Below, in pieces: positions 9,152 through 17,098 of a stretch of DNA of 64,000 bases. This DNA comes from Streptomyces griseoviridis (GTDB lineage Bacteria; Actinomycetota; Actinomycetes; Streptomycetales; Streptomycetaceae). Each line of letters opens with the position of its first letter. Within the stretch, counting starts at the first letter, position 1. Position numbers and translations under genes: made by a program. The stretch spans positions 105,570 through 169,569 of the forward strand of contig BMSM01000014.1 in assembly GCA_014649155.1 (NCBI GenBank), in the 5' to 3' direction. The notes beneath the pieces are model-generated. The model was not told the origin of the DNA. It saw only the letters and a program-made list of their open reading frames with translations, and did not search any database.

Positions 9152-9185
9152 AAGCCGTGCCGGCCCCGAAGGCCCGGCACGGCTT
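9152..9185 (-). terminator. bidirectional hairpin between gntR and ptsH
   Basis: AAGCCGTGCCGG (9152-9163) pairs with CCGGCACGGCTT (9174-9185), serving the ptsH transcript on the minus strand and possibly gntR on the plus strand. The remaining 180 bp of the 8973-9205 gap hold nothing recognisable. Confidence 0.75.
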
Positions 9186-9205
9186 TGCCGTACGCGCACG
9201 GTGGT

Positions 9206-9487
9206 TCAGACGGTCTCCGGGAGCTCCTCCAGCCCCTCGGCGACCAGCTTCGCCAGCCGGTCCAGGGCGGCGTCCGCGCCCTCGGCGTCCGAGGCGAGCA
9301 CGACCTCCTCGCCACCCTGGGCGCCCAGACCCAGGACGGCCAGCATGGAGGCCGCGTTGACGGGGTCGCCGTCGGCCTTGGCGATCGTCACCGGGACCCC
9401 GGTGGCCGTGGCGGCTCGGACGAAGATGGAGGCGGGGCGGGCGTGGAGGCCCTCGGCCCAGCCGACGTTGACGCGGCGCTCAGCCAT
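9206..9487 (-). CDS. ptsH: phosphocarrier protein HPr of the PTS
   Basis: A 93-residue HPr that relays phosphate from enzyme I (PEP) to sugar-specific EIIA proteins. The active histidine is His15 in GLHARPAS. The region after residue 45, NAASMLAVLGLGAQGGEEV, is the regulatory-serine helix (Ser47). It is slightly longer than enteric HPr at its C-terminus (LVAEGLEELPETV). GAAGG lies upstream of the ATG at 9487. A near-perfect DasR operator sits 26 bp upstream of the start. In Streptomyces DasR links the PTS to N-acetylglucosamine sensing; control of this gene is inferred from the operator. No other PTS genes are in the window. Confidence 0.96.
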   Translation of the reverse strand: MAERRVNVGWAEGLHARPASIFVRAATATGVPVTIAKADGDPVNAASMLAVLGLGAQGGEEVVLASDAEGADAALDRLAKLVAEGLEELPETV

Positions 9488-9512
9488 GTGGTGCTGCCCT
9501 TCAGGTGTGCAG

Positions 9513-9528
9513 AGTTGTCTAGACCAGT
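9513..9528. promoter_or_regulatory. DasR-responsive element (dre) upstream of ptsH
   Basis: The 16-mer AGTTGTCTAGACCAGT differs at one or two positions from the published palindromic dre consensus (A[CG]TGGTCTAGACCA[CG]T). It is 26 bp from the ptsH start, where it would block the promoter. Confidence 0.8.
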
Positions 9529-9604
9529 CTTCCATATGGTGCGCCCCCGGACTGCCCCACTCGGCCCCGCGCCGTTGTCGTACCCGGGCCGTACTCTGGG
9601 CCGC

Positions 9605-12475
9605 ATGGAGAGCGCGTCGGACCGGCACGAGTACCCCGCCCACTGGGAGGCGGACGTGGTGCTGCGCGACGGCGGCACCGCGCGTGTGCGCCCCATCACC
9701 GAGGACGACGCCGAGCGCCTGGTCAGCTTCTACGAGCAGGTCTCGGACGAGTCGAAGTACTACCGCTTCTTCGCGCCCTACCCCCGGCTGTCCGCCAAGG
9801 ACGTCCGCCGCTTCACCCACCACGACTTCGTCGACCGCGTCGGCCTCGCGGCCACGGTGGGCGGCGAGTTCATCGCCACGGTCCGCTACGACCGGATCGC
9901 CGCCGACGGCACCCCCGCGCACGCCCCGGCCGACGAGGCCGAGGTCGCCTTCCTCGTCCAGGACGCCCACCAGGGCCGCGGCGTCGCCTCCGCGCTCCTG
10001 GAGCACATCGCCGCGGTCGCCCGGGAGCGCGGCATCCGCCGGTTCGCCGCCGAGGTGCTCCCCGCCAACACCAAGATGATCAAGGTGTTCACGGACGCCG
10101 GGTACACCCAGAGACGCAGCTTCGAGGACGGCGTCGTCCGCCTGGAGTTCGGCCTCGCGCCCACCGACCGCTCCCTCGCCGTGCAGTACGCGCGCGAGCA
10201 GCGCGCCGAGGGCCGCTCGGTACGCCGGCTCCTGGTGCCCGGGTCCGTCGCCGTCATCGGCGCCGGCCGCACCCCCGGCGGCGTCGGCCGCCGCATCCTC
10301 GGCAACCTGCGCGACGCCGGCTTCACCGGCCGCCTGTACGCCGTGAACCACGCCTTCGAGCCGGACCGGACCGAACTGGACGGCGTACCGGCCCACCGCT
10401 CGGTCGCCGAGATCGACGGTCCCGTCGACCTCGCGGTCGTCGCCGTCCCCGCCGAGCGGGTCACCGATGTCGTCACCCAGTGCGGCCGGCACGGCGTACA
10501 GGGCCTGGTCGTCGTCTCCGCCGGGTACGCCGAGAGCGGCCCCGAGGGACGCGCGCGCCAGCGCGCCCTCGTCCGGCACGCGCGCGCGTACGGCATGCGG
10601 CTCGTCGGACCCAACGCCTTCGGGATCGTCAACACCGCGCCCGAGGTCCGGCTCAACGCCTCCCTCGCCCCCGAGATGCCGCGCCCCGGCCGGATCGGCC
10701 TCTTCGCCCAGTCCGGCGCCATCGGCGTCGCCCTGCTCTCCCGGCTGCACCGGCGCGGCGGCGGCGTCACGGGCGTGACCGGCGTCTCCACGTTCGTCTC
10801 GTCCGGCAACCGGGCCGACGTCTCCGGCAACGACGTCCTGCAGTTCTGGTACGACGACCCCGGCACCGACGTGGTCCTGATGTACCTGGAGTCCATCGGC
10901 AACCCGCGCAAGTTCACCCGTCTGGCGCGGCGCACCGCCGCCGTCAAGCCGCTGGTCGTCGTACAGGGCGCCCGGCACGGCGGCGCCGCCCCCCAGGGTC
11001 ACGCGGTCCGCGCCACCCGCCTGCCGCACGCCACGGTCTCCGCCCTGCTGCGGCAGGCCGGCGTCATCCGCGTCGACACCATCACCGAACTGGTCGACGC
11101 GGGCCTGCTGCTCGCCCGCCAGCCCCTGCCCGCCGGCCCCCGGGTGGCGATCCTCGGCAACTCCGAGTCCCTGGGCCTGCTCACCTACGACGCCTGCCTC
11201 TCCGAGGGACTGCGCCCGCTGCCCCCGCTGGACCTGACCACCGCCGCCACCCCCGCCGACTTCCGGGCCGCCCTCTCCCGGGCCCTGGCCGACGACGCCT
11301 GCGACGCCGTGGTCGTGACCGCCATCCCGGCGCTCGGCGAGGGCGCCGAGGGGGACGCGGCGCTCGCCGGGGCCCTCCGCGCGGCCACCGCCGCGGCCCC
11401 CGCCAAGCCCGTCCTCGTCGTCCACGTCGAACTGGGCGGCCTCGCCGAGGCCCTCTCGGCCGCGGCCGGCACGGCACCGCAACCGGACACCGCCTCCGTC
11501 ACCCCGCCCCCGCCGCCGGACACCGCCTCCGTCACCCTGCCCCCGCCGCCGGACACCGCCTCCCTCATCCCGCCCCCGCCGCCCCCCGCCCCCGAGCAGC
11601 CCTCCGAGGACACCCGCCTCATCCCCGCCTACCCGGCCGCCGAACGCGCGGTGCGCGCCCTCGCCCAGGCCGTCGCCTACGCCCAGTGGCGCCACGACAC
11701 CGCCGAACCGGGCAAGGTGCCGGAGTACCCCGACATCGACGAGAAGGGCGCCGCCGAGCTGATCGACGGCCTTCTCGCACGCGGCGAGGGCCTCACCCTC
11801 GGCGACCGGGACGCGTGCGCGCTGCTCGGCCGCTACGGCATCCACGTCCACCGCGCCCTGCCCGCCCCCACCCCCGAGGACGCCGTCGCCGCCGCCCGCC
11901 GCCTCGGCGGACCCGTCGCCCTGAAGGCCACCGCCCCCCACCTGCGCCACCGCGCCGACCTCGGCGGCGTCCGCCTCGACCTCGCCGACGAGGAGCAGCT
12001 GCGCCGCGCCTACGAGGAGCTGACCGGGCTGTTCGGCACCCCGGCCGAGCTGCGCCCGGTGGTGCAGGCGATGGCCCCGCGCGGCGTCGACACCGTCGTA
12101 CGCGCCGTCATCGACCCGGCGGCCGGCGCCGTGCTCTCCTTCGGGCTGGCCGGTGCCGCCACCCAGCTGCTCGGCGACACCGCGCACCGGCTGATACCGG
12201 TCACCGACCGGGACGCGGCCGCCCTCGTCCGGTCCGTGCGCACCGCCCCGCTGCTCTTCGGCTGGCGCGGCTCGGACCCGGTCGACACCGCCGCCCTGGA
12301 GGAGCTGCTCCAGCGCGTCTCCCGCCTCGTCGACGACCACCCGGAGGTCGTCGCCGTCACCCTCGAACCGGTCGTCGTCGCCCCGCGCGGCCTCAGCGTC
12401 CTCGGCGCCTCCGTCCGCCTCGCGCCGCCCCCCGCCCGCGACGACCTCGGCCCGCGCACCCTCCCGGCGTACTGA
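9605..12475 (+). CDS. patA: GNAT / acyl-CoA-synthetase-like protein lysine acetyltransferase
   Basis: A 956-residue protein with an N-terminal GNAT acetyltransferase domain (residues about 15-180, including the acetyl-CoA loop QGRGVASALLEH), a CoA-binding Rossmann domain (about 205-300), a succinyl-CoA-ligase-like domain (about 305-470) and a C-terminal ATP-grasp domain (about 720-956). The GNAT-first order is that of S. lividans PatA, which acetylates and inactivates acyl-CoA synthetases; the gene symbol rests on that resemblance. A proline-rich tandem repeat (residues about 626-659) forms the hinge before the ATP-grasp part. The ATG at 9605 is preceded by TACTCT at -10 distance, so the mRNA may have a very short leader. 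The NDP-forming ligase half is probably a sensor rather than an enzyme. Confidence 0.88.
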   Translation: MESASDRHEYPAHWEADVVLRDGGTARVRPITEDDAERLVSFYEQVSDESKYYRFFAPYPRLSAKDVRRFTHHDFVDRVGLAATVGGEFIATVRYDRIAADGTPAHAPADEAEVAFLVQDAHQGRGVASALLEHIAAVARERGIRRFAAEVLPANTKMIKVFTDAGYTQRRSFEDGVVRLEFGLAPTDRSLAVQYAREQRAEGRSVRRLLVPGSVAVIGAGRTPGGVGRRILGNLRDAGFTGRLYAVNHAFEPDRTELDGVPAHRSVAEIDGPVDLAVVAVPAERVTDVVTQCGRHGVQGLVVVSAGYAESGPEGRARQRALVRHARAYGMRLVGPNAFGIVNTAPEVRLNASLAPEMPRPGRIGLFAQSGAIGVALLSRLHRRGGGVTGVTGVSTFVSSGNRADVSGNDVLQFWYDDPGTDVVLMYLESIGNPRKFTRLARRTAAVKPLVVVQGARHGGAAPQGHAVRATRLPHATVSALLRQAGVIRVDTITELVDAGLLLARQPLPAGPRVAILGNSESLGLLTYDACLSEGLRPLPPLDLTTAATPADFRAALSRALADDACDAVVVTAIPALGEGAEGDAALAGALRAATAAAPAKPVLVVHVELGGLAEALSAAAGTAPQPDTASVTPPPPPDTASVTLPPPPDTASLIPPPPPPAPEQPSEDTRLIPAYPAAERAVRALAQAVAYAQWRHDTAEPGKVPEYPDIDEKGAAELIDGLLARGEGLTLGDRDACALLGRYGIHVHRALPAPTPEDAVAAARRLGGPVALKATAPHLRHRADLGGVRLDLADEEQLRRAYEELTGLFGTPAELRPVVQAMAPRGVDTVVRAVIDPAAGAVLSFGLAGAATQLLGDTAHRLIPVTDRDAAALVRSVRTAPLLFGWRGSDPVDTAALEELLQRVSRLVDDHPEVVAVTLEPVVVAPRGLSVLGASVRLAPPPARDDLGPRTLPAY
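11483..11581 (+). repeat. 33-bp tandem repeat in the patA linker
   Basis: Three 33-bp units starting at 11483, 11516 and 11549 encode PDTASVTPPPP-type repeats. In-frame expansion or contraction would change the length of the interdomain linker. Confidence 0.9.
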
Positions 12476-12489
12476 GCCAGGTCCCGGGC

Positions 12490-12547
12490 GGGGGACCACT
12501 GACCGCCCCGGACCTCCCTGGCCGTCCCGGGCAGTCAGTGGTCCCCC
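12490..12547 (+). terminator. long inverted repeat between patA and the next gene
   Basis: GGGGGACCACTGAC (12490-12503) is perfectly complementary to 12534-12547, with a 30-nt GC-rich loop. The right arm ends only 15 bp before the next ATG, so it may terminate patA mRNA or attenuate the following operon. Confidence 0.55.
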
Positions 12548-12561
12548 GTAGGATGGACGGC

Positions 12562-13149
12562 ATGGCCAAGACCAGTACGACGACCCAGGGGCTGCGTGCG
12601 GCGATCGAGCGCAGCGGCTACTACCCGGCCCTCGTGGCCGAGGCGGTGGAGGCCGCCGTGGGCGGCGAGCCCGTGCGGTCGTACCTGGTCCACCAGGAGA
12701 CCACGTTCGACCAGAACGAGGTGCGGCGGCACGTGACCGTGCTCGTCCTCACCGACAACCGCTTCATCGTCAGCCACACCGACGAGCAGGCCGCGGACGA
12801 CACCTCCCCGTCGCCCTACGCCACGACGTCCACGGAGTCCGTCAAGATCGGCCGGATCTCCTCCATCGTCGTCAGCCGCGTCGTCGCCGACCCCGAGAAG
12901 TACAAGCCGGGCACCCTGCCCCGCGAGATCGTGCTGACCATCGGCTGGGGCGCCGTCTCCCGCATCGACCTGGAGCCCGCCGCCTGCGGCGACCCCAACT
13001 GCGAGGCCGACCACGGCTACACGGGCAGCTCCACCGCCGACGACCTCAGCCTGCGCGTCAGCGAGGCCGGCGACGGCCCGGAGACCGTGCGGCAGGCCCT
13101 CGCCTTCGCCCAGGCCCTCTCCGAGGCCACCGCGGACAGCGCCCGCTGA
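12562..13149 (+). CDS. DUF5998-type conserved actinobacterial protein
   Basis: A 195-residue soluble protein of unknown function that I associate with DUF5998. It is acidic and has no signal or membrane segment. Its middle reads as alternating beta strands (RRHVTVLVLTDNRFIVSHTD, then IGRISSIVVSRVV), and a Cys pair (CGDPNCEADH) near residue 150 could bind metal. The ATG at 12562 is chosen because AGG at 12550-12552 is correctly spaced; the ATG at 12553 lacks a site. The stop overlaps the next ATG by one base (TGATG), so it is coupled to the phosphodiesterase gene. Confidence 0.7.
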   Translation: MAKTSTTTQGLRAAIERSGYYPALVAEAVEAAVGGEPVRSYLVHQETTFDQNEVRRHVTVLVLTDNRFIVSHTDEQAADDTSPSPYATTSTESVKIGRISSIVVSRVVADPEKYKPGTLPREIVLTIGWGAVSRIDLEPAACGDPNCEADHGYTGSSTADDLSLRVSEAGDGPETVRQALAFAQALSEATADSAR

Positions 13150-14342
13150 TGCACCCGTCCACCGCCTGGGACCTCCACCCCGAGCCCCTCCCCGTCGCCT
13201 CCGCGCCCGTCCCCGAGTACGGCAGCGGCTCCCTCGCCGACCTGCTGCCCACCCTCGCCGCCGGCATGGAGGTCCCCGGCACCACCGCCACGATCGGAGA
13301 ACTCGCCCCGGCCGACCGGAACTGCGTCTTCCTGATCGACGGCCTCGGCTGGGAGCAGCTCCGCGCCCACCCCGAGTACGCCCCCTTCCTGACCTCGCTC
13401 CTCGGCAGCTCGCGCGGCGGCACCGGGCGCCCGGTCACCGCCGGGTTCCCGGCGACCACCGCGACCTCCCTCGCCTCGGTCGGCACCGGACTGCCGCCCG
13501 GCGCCCACGGCCTGCCCGGCTACACCGTCCGCGACCCGGCCACCGGCGCGCTGATGAACCAGCTCCGCTGGCAGCCCTGGACCGACCCGCACGTCTGGCA
13601 GCCCCGCCCCACCGTCTTCCAGCTCGCCCACGCGGCGGGCGTGCACGCCGCGCAGGTCTCCGCCCCCACCTTCCAGAACACCCCGCTGACCAAGGTCGCG
13701 CTCAGCGGCGGCACCTTCCTCGGCCGCGAGTCCGGCGAGGACCGCATGGACCTGGCGGCCGGGCAGCTCGCCGCCGCCGACCGCGCGCTCGTGTACACGT
13801 ACTACTCGGAGGTCGACGGCGCCGGACACCGCTTCGGCGTCGACTCCGACGAGTGGCGCGGCCGGCTCTCCCACGTCGACCGGCTCGTCCAGCGCCTCGC
13901 CGAGCAACTCCCGCCGCGCACCGCCCTCTACGTCACCGCCGACCACGGCATGGTCGACATCCCCTTCGACGAGGACCACCGCGTCGACTTCGACGCGGAC
14001 TGGGAGCTGCGGGCCGGTGTCGCCCTGCTCGGCGGCGAGGGCCGCGCCCGGCACGTCTACGCGGTGCCGGGCGCCCAGGACGACGTCCTCGCCTGCTGGC
14101 GCGAGGTGCTCGGCGAGCAGTTCTGGGTGGCGTCCCGGGACGAGGCGATCGAGGCCGGCTGGTTCGGTCCGCGGGTGGAGGAGCGGGTGTACGACCGCAT
14201 CGGCGACGTCCTCGCCGCCGCCCGGGACGACGTCCTGCTCATCGCCTCCGAGCGGGAGCCGAAGGAGTCGGCGATGGTCGGCAACCACGGTTCGATGACC
14301 CCCGCCGAGCAGCTCGTCCCCCTCCTCGAAGTACGCTCCTGA
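13149..14342 (+). CDS. alkaline-phosphatase-superfamily nucleotide pyrophosphatase/phosphodiesterase
   Basis: A 397-residue type I phosphodiesterase/nucleotide-pyrophosphatase-like enzyme. Visible: the metal-binding FLIDGLGWE segment (about residue 63), the nucleophile region FPATTATSLASVGTG (Thr nucleophile), and the metal motif TADHGMVDIP (about residue 260). No signal peptide is seen, so it is probably cytoplasmic, unlike eukaryotic NPPs. It is coupled to the upstream DUF5998 gene through TGATG, and a thymidine-kinase gene follows 40 bp later. The group suggests nucleotide turnover. Substrate is not inferable. Confidence 0.88.
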   Translation: MHPSTAWDLHPEPLPVASAPVPEYGSGSLADLLPTLAAGMEVPGTTATIGELAPADRNCVFLIDGLGWEQLRAHPEYAPFLTSLLGSSRGGTGRPVTAGFPATTATSLASVGTGLPPGAHGLPGYTVRDPATGALMNQLRWQPWTDPHVWQPRPTVFQLAHAAGVHAAQVSAPTFQNTPLTKVALSGGTFLGRESGEDRMDLAAGQLAAADRALVYTYYSEVDGAGHRFGVDSDEWRGRLSHVDRLVQRLAEQLPPRTALYVTADHGMVDIPFDEDHRVDFDADWELRAGVALLGGEGRARHVYAVPGAQDDVLACWREVLGEQFWVASRDEAIEAGWFGPRVEERVYDRIGDVLAAARDDVLLIASEREPKESAMVGNHGSMTPAEQLVPLLEVRS

Positions 14343-14382
14343 ACCGTCCCGCAAGCCCTCGCCGAAAGGTGTCAGCCCCACC

Positions 14383-15033
14383 ATGCCCGAGCTGGTCTTC
14401 TTCTCCGGAACGATGGACTGCGGGAAGTCGACCCTGGCTCTCCAGATGGAGCACAACCGCTCCGCGCGCGGTCTGACCGGCATGATCTTCACCCGGGACG
14501 ACCGCGCGGGCGAGGGCAAGCTCTCCTCCCGGCTCGGCCTGGTCACCGACGCGGTCGAGGTCGAGGACGGCACCGACCTCTACGCCTACCTCGTCGACCA
14601 CCTCTCGCAGGGCGGCCGCGCGGACTACGTGATCGCGGACGAGGCCCAGTTCCTCGCCCCGGACCAGATCGACCAGCTCGCCCGCGTCGTGGACGACCTC
14701 GGCCTGGACGTCTACGCCTTCGGCATCACCACCGACTTCCGCTCCAAGCTGTTCCCCGGCTCCCAGCGCCTGGTCGAACTGGCCGACCGGGTAGAGGTGC
14801 TCCAGGTCGAGGCCCTGTGCTGGTGCGGGGCCCGCGCCACGCACAACGCCCGCACGGTCGGCGGTGTCATGGTCGTCGAGGGCGCCCAGGTGGTCGTCGG
14901 TGACGTGAACCAGTCCCCGGACGAAGTCGGCTACGAGGTGCTGTGCCGGCGCCACCACCGCCGCCGCACCACCGCGGCCACGGCCCGCGCGGCGGCCCTG
15001 TCACCGGACGTGCTGCCGGTGGCGGGCCCCTGA
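14383..15033 (+). CDS. tdk: thymidine kinase, type II (TK1-like)
   Basis: A 216-residue nucleoside kinase that phosphorylates thymidine with ATP. Visible: the P-loop SGTMDCGKST at residues 8-17, the catalytic base in DEAQF (Glu87), and the zinc ligands Cys146, Cys148, Cys188 and His191 of the lasso domain (CWCGARAT and CRRHH). A GAAAGG site lies upstream of the ATG at 14383. A basic, Ala/Arg-rich tail of about 25 residues follows the zinc site. The annotation is firm at family level; in-vivo substrate preference is not shown. Confidence 0.92.
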   Translation: MPELVFFSGTMDCGKSTLALQMEHNRSARGLTGMIFTRDDRAGEGKLSSRLGLVTDAVEVEDGTDLYAYLVDHLSQGGRADYVIADEAQFLAPDQIDQLARVVDDLGLDVYAFGITTDFRSKLFPGSQRLVELADRVEVLQVEALCWCGARATHNARTVGGVMVVEGAQVVVGDVNQSPDEVGYEVLCRRHHRRRTTAATARAAALSPDVLPVAGP

Positions 15034-15046
15034 CCCGGCCCCCGGC

Positions 15047-15859
15047 TCACCCGGTCGCGCCCCGCACCAGCGCGAACCGCGCCCCCTCCGGATCGGCCAC
15101 CACCGCCATCCGCCCCCGCTCGCTCTCCCGGGCCGGCTCCAGGACGCGCCCGCCCAGCCCGGCGACCCGCTCCACCGCCGCGTCCACGTCCGCCGTCCCG
15201 AAGTACGTCACCCAGTGCGGTCCCCGGTCACGGGGCAGGGCGTCGCCCAGACCGCGCAGGCCCGCCACGGGCCGGCCGTCGATGTGCAGGGTCACCCGGT
15301 CGGTGCCGGCGTCGGGCACCGCCTTCGGGGTGTGGCCGAACGCGGTCTCGTAGAAGGCGGCGACGCCGGCCGCGTCGTAGGTGAGCAGCTCGTTCCAGAC
15401 GGGGGCGCCCGGCGCGCCGCTGAGGGCCGTGCCGAGATGGGCCGACGCCTGCCAGATGCCGAAGACGGCACCGGCCGGGTCGGACGCGATCGCCATCCGC
15501 CCGGCCTCGGCCGCGTCCAGCGGCCCCACCCCGACCGTGCCGCCGCACAGCCGGACGGCCTCGGCGGTCCGGTCCACGTCGTCCGAGGCGAAGTACGGCG
15601 TCCAGGCCACCGGCAGATGCCGGTCCTGCGGCAGCTGCCCGATGCCCGCCACCTCCCGTCCGCCGAGCAGGGCCCGGACATAGGGGCCGAGCTGCTGCGG
15701 GCCCGGCCGGAACTCCCAGCCGAACAGTGCCCCGTAGAACTCCCGGGTCGCCGTCAGGTCGTGCACCATCGCGCTCACCCAGCAGGGCGTGCCGGGCACG
15801 CGCAGGGTGGTCCGATCGCCGCCGTGGTCGCCGTCGGTCCGTCCCCGTGATCCGGTCAT
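15047..15859 (-). CDS. VOC-superfamily protein with two glyoxalase-like domains
   Basis: A 270-residue protein of two tandem vicinal-oxygen-chelate domains (about residues 18-135 and 145-262). Each starts with a PCW or PVWNEL strand and ends with a DPEGA/DPAGA-type strand. Related Streptomyces proteins are annotated as glyoxalase/bleomycin-resistance or hydroxylase-like (CFP32 type). The His/Glu metal ligands are only partly conserved, so the reaction is unknown. GAGAAGAGAG precedes the ATG at 15859. It converges on tdk with a 13-bp gap. Confidence 0.85.
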   Translation of the reverse strand: MTGSRGRTDGDHGGDRTTLRVPGTPCWVSAMVHDLTATREFYGALFGWEFRPGPQQLGPYVRALLGGREVAGIGQLPQDRHLPVAWTPYFASDDVDRTAEAVRLCGGTVGVGPLDAAEAGRMAIASDPAGAVFGIWQASAHLGTALSGAPGAPVWNELLTYDAAGVAAFYETAFGHTPKAVPDAGTDRVTLHIDGRPVAGLRGLGDALPRDRGPHWVTYFGTADVDAAVERVAGLGGRVLEPARESERGRMAVVADPEGARFALVRGATG

Positions 15860-16181
15860 CGTCGCTCTCTTCTCGGCCCCTCGCGGTGGCCGGGTCGCTT
15901 CTCTGCGGACGGACCGCCTGCCGCACCGGTGCCCGCCCCGTCACCCCGTACTCCGGGTCCGCCCCGCGGACGGCTCCCCGCTCGTGAACGGCCGTCGTCG
16001 CGCTGCCGTTCCCCGCCCGTTCCCTGCCCGTTTCCGTGTGCCGATCGGCACATCGCTCGACAGAAATCGATCGGCTGTACAGTCTGTGCCCGAATCCGTA
16101 CACCTCGTGATCGAGGCTGCCCGGCGGGCAGGTTAACCCGGCGGGGACGCGACGGCCAGCCAGTGCGTCAGGATGGGGACC
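15860..16181. promoter_or_regulatory. divergent intergenic region, VOC gene / sulfurtransferase
   Basis: About 320 bp without a convincing ORF. A possible rightward promoter is TCGACA (16057-16062) with TACAGT (16078-16083), but the 15-bp spacer is short. CCGATCGGCA and ATCGATCGGC near 16041-16076 form partial palindromes. Confidence 0.3.
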
Positions 16182-17033
16182 ATGAACGCCATCATCTCCG
16201 CACCCGACCTGGCGAGCGCGCTCGCGGGCGGTGACCCGCCGGTCCTGCTCGACATCCGCTGGCAGCTCAGCGCGGCCAAGGCGGCCGGCGCGCCCCCGTT
16301 CGACGGCCGGGCGGCGTACGCGGCCGGTCATCTGCCCGGCGCCGTCTATGTCGACCTGGACCGGGAACTGGCCGCCCCGCCCGGGACCGGCGGCCGTCAT
16401 CCGCTGCCCGATCCGGAGGAGTTCGGCGCGGTGATGCGCCGGGCGGGCGTGTCGGCCGGGCGGCCGGTCGTCGTGTACGACGGCGGGCAGGGCTGGGCGG
16501 CGGCCCGCGCCTGGTGGCTGCTGCGCTGGACGGGCCACCCGGACGTGCGGGTCCTCGACGGCGGACTGCCGGCCTGGCAGGGGCCGCTGTCTGCCGACGA
16601 ACCGCGGCCCGCGCCCGGCGATTTCGCACCGGCACCGGCCGCCGACGGGCTGCTGGACGCGGACGGCGCCGCCGCGCTGGCCCGCTCCGGGCTGCTGCTG
16701 GACGCCCGCGCGGGGGAGCGCTACCGGGGCGAGGTCGAGCCGATCGACCCGGTCGGCGGCCACATCCCGGGCGCGGTGTCAGCCCCGACGTCCGAGAACG
16801 TCACGGCGGACGGCCGGTTCCGGCCCGCCGCCGAACTCCGCGCCCGCTTCGCCGGACTGGGCGCCACCGGGGACACCGAGGTCGGCGTGTACTGCGGTTC
16901 GGGCGTCTCCGCCGCCCACGAGGTACTGGCCCTGGCGGTCGCGGGCATCCCGGCCGCGCTGTACGTGGGCTCCTGGTCGCAGTGGTCGGCGGACCCGGAG
17001 CGGCCGGTCGCCGTCGGCCCCGACCCGCGCTGA
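16182..17033 (+). CDS. tandem-rhodanese sulfurtransferase
   Basis: A 283-residue thiosulfate/3-mercaptopyruvate sulfurtransferase with two rhodanese domains, a structural N-terminal half and a catalytic C-terminal half. The active loop is YCGSGVSA with Cys238 carrying the persulfide. CGSGVSA-type loops are commoner among mercaptopyruvate enzymes than CRKGVT, but specificity is not certain. AGGATGGGG upstream favours the ATG at 16182 over 16173. It converges on sepH, with a shared hairpin between them. Confidence 0.9.
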   Translation: MNAIISAPDLASALAGGDPPVLLDIRWQLSAAKAAGAPPFDGRAAYAAGHLPGAVYVDLDRELAAPPGTGGRHPLPDPEEFGAVMRRAGVSAGRPVVVYDGGQGWAAARAWWLLRWTGHPDVRVLDGGLPAWQGPLSADEPRPAPGDFAPAPAADGLLDADGAAALARSGLLLDARAGERYRGEVEPIDPVGGHIPGAVSAPTSENVTADGRFRPAAELRARFAGLGATGDTEVGVYCGSGVSAAHEVLALAVAGIPAALYVGSWSQWSADPERPVAVGPDPR

Positions 17034-17041
17034 GGGCACAA

Positions 17042-17074
17042 GTGAGGGCCGCCCTCCAGGAGGGCGGCCCTCAC
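17042..17074. terminator. bidirectional terminator between sulfurtransferase and sepH
   Basis: GTGAGGGCCGCCCT (17042-17055) pairs with AGGGCGGCCCTCAC (17061-17074), a 14-bp perfect stem with a 5-nt loop, placed between two convergent genes. Confidence 0.85.
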
Positions 17075-17098
17075 CGCGATCTCTGGGACGCCGGGGCG

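Noticed and set aside
9206..12499. Antisense reading frame of more than 1000 codons opposite patA
   Set aside because: It is a GC-rich shadow; only its last 93 codons are real (ptsH). The rest is Gly/Arg-rich without motifs, and the plus strand encodes a clear multidomain protein.
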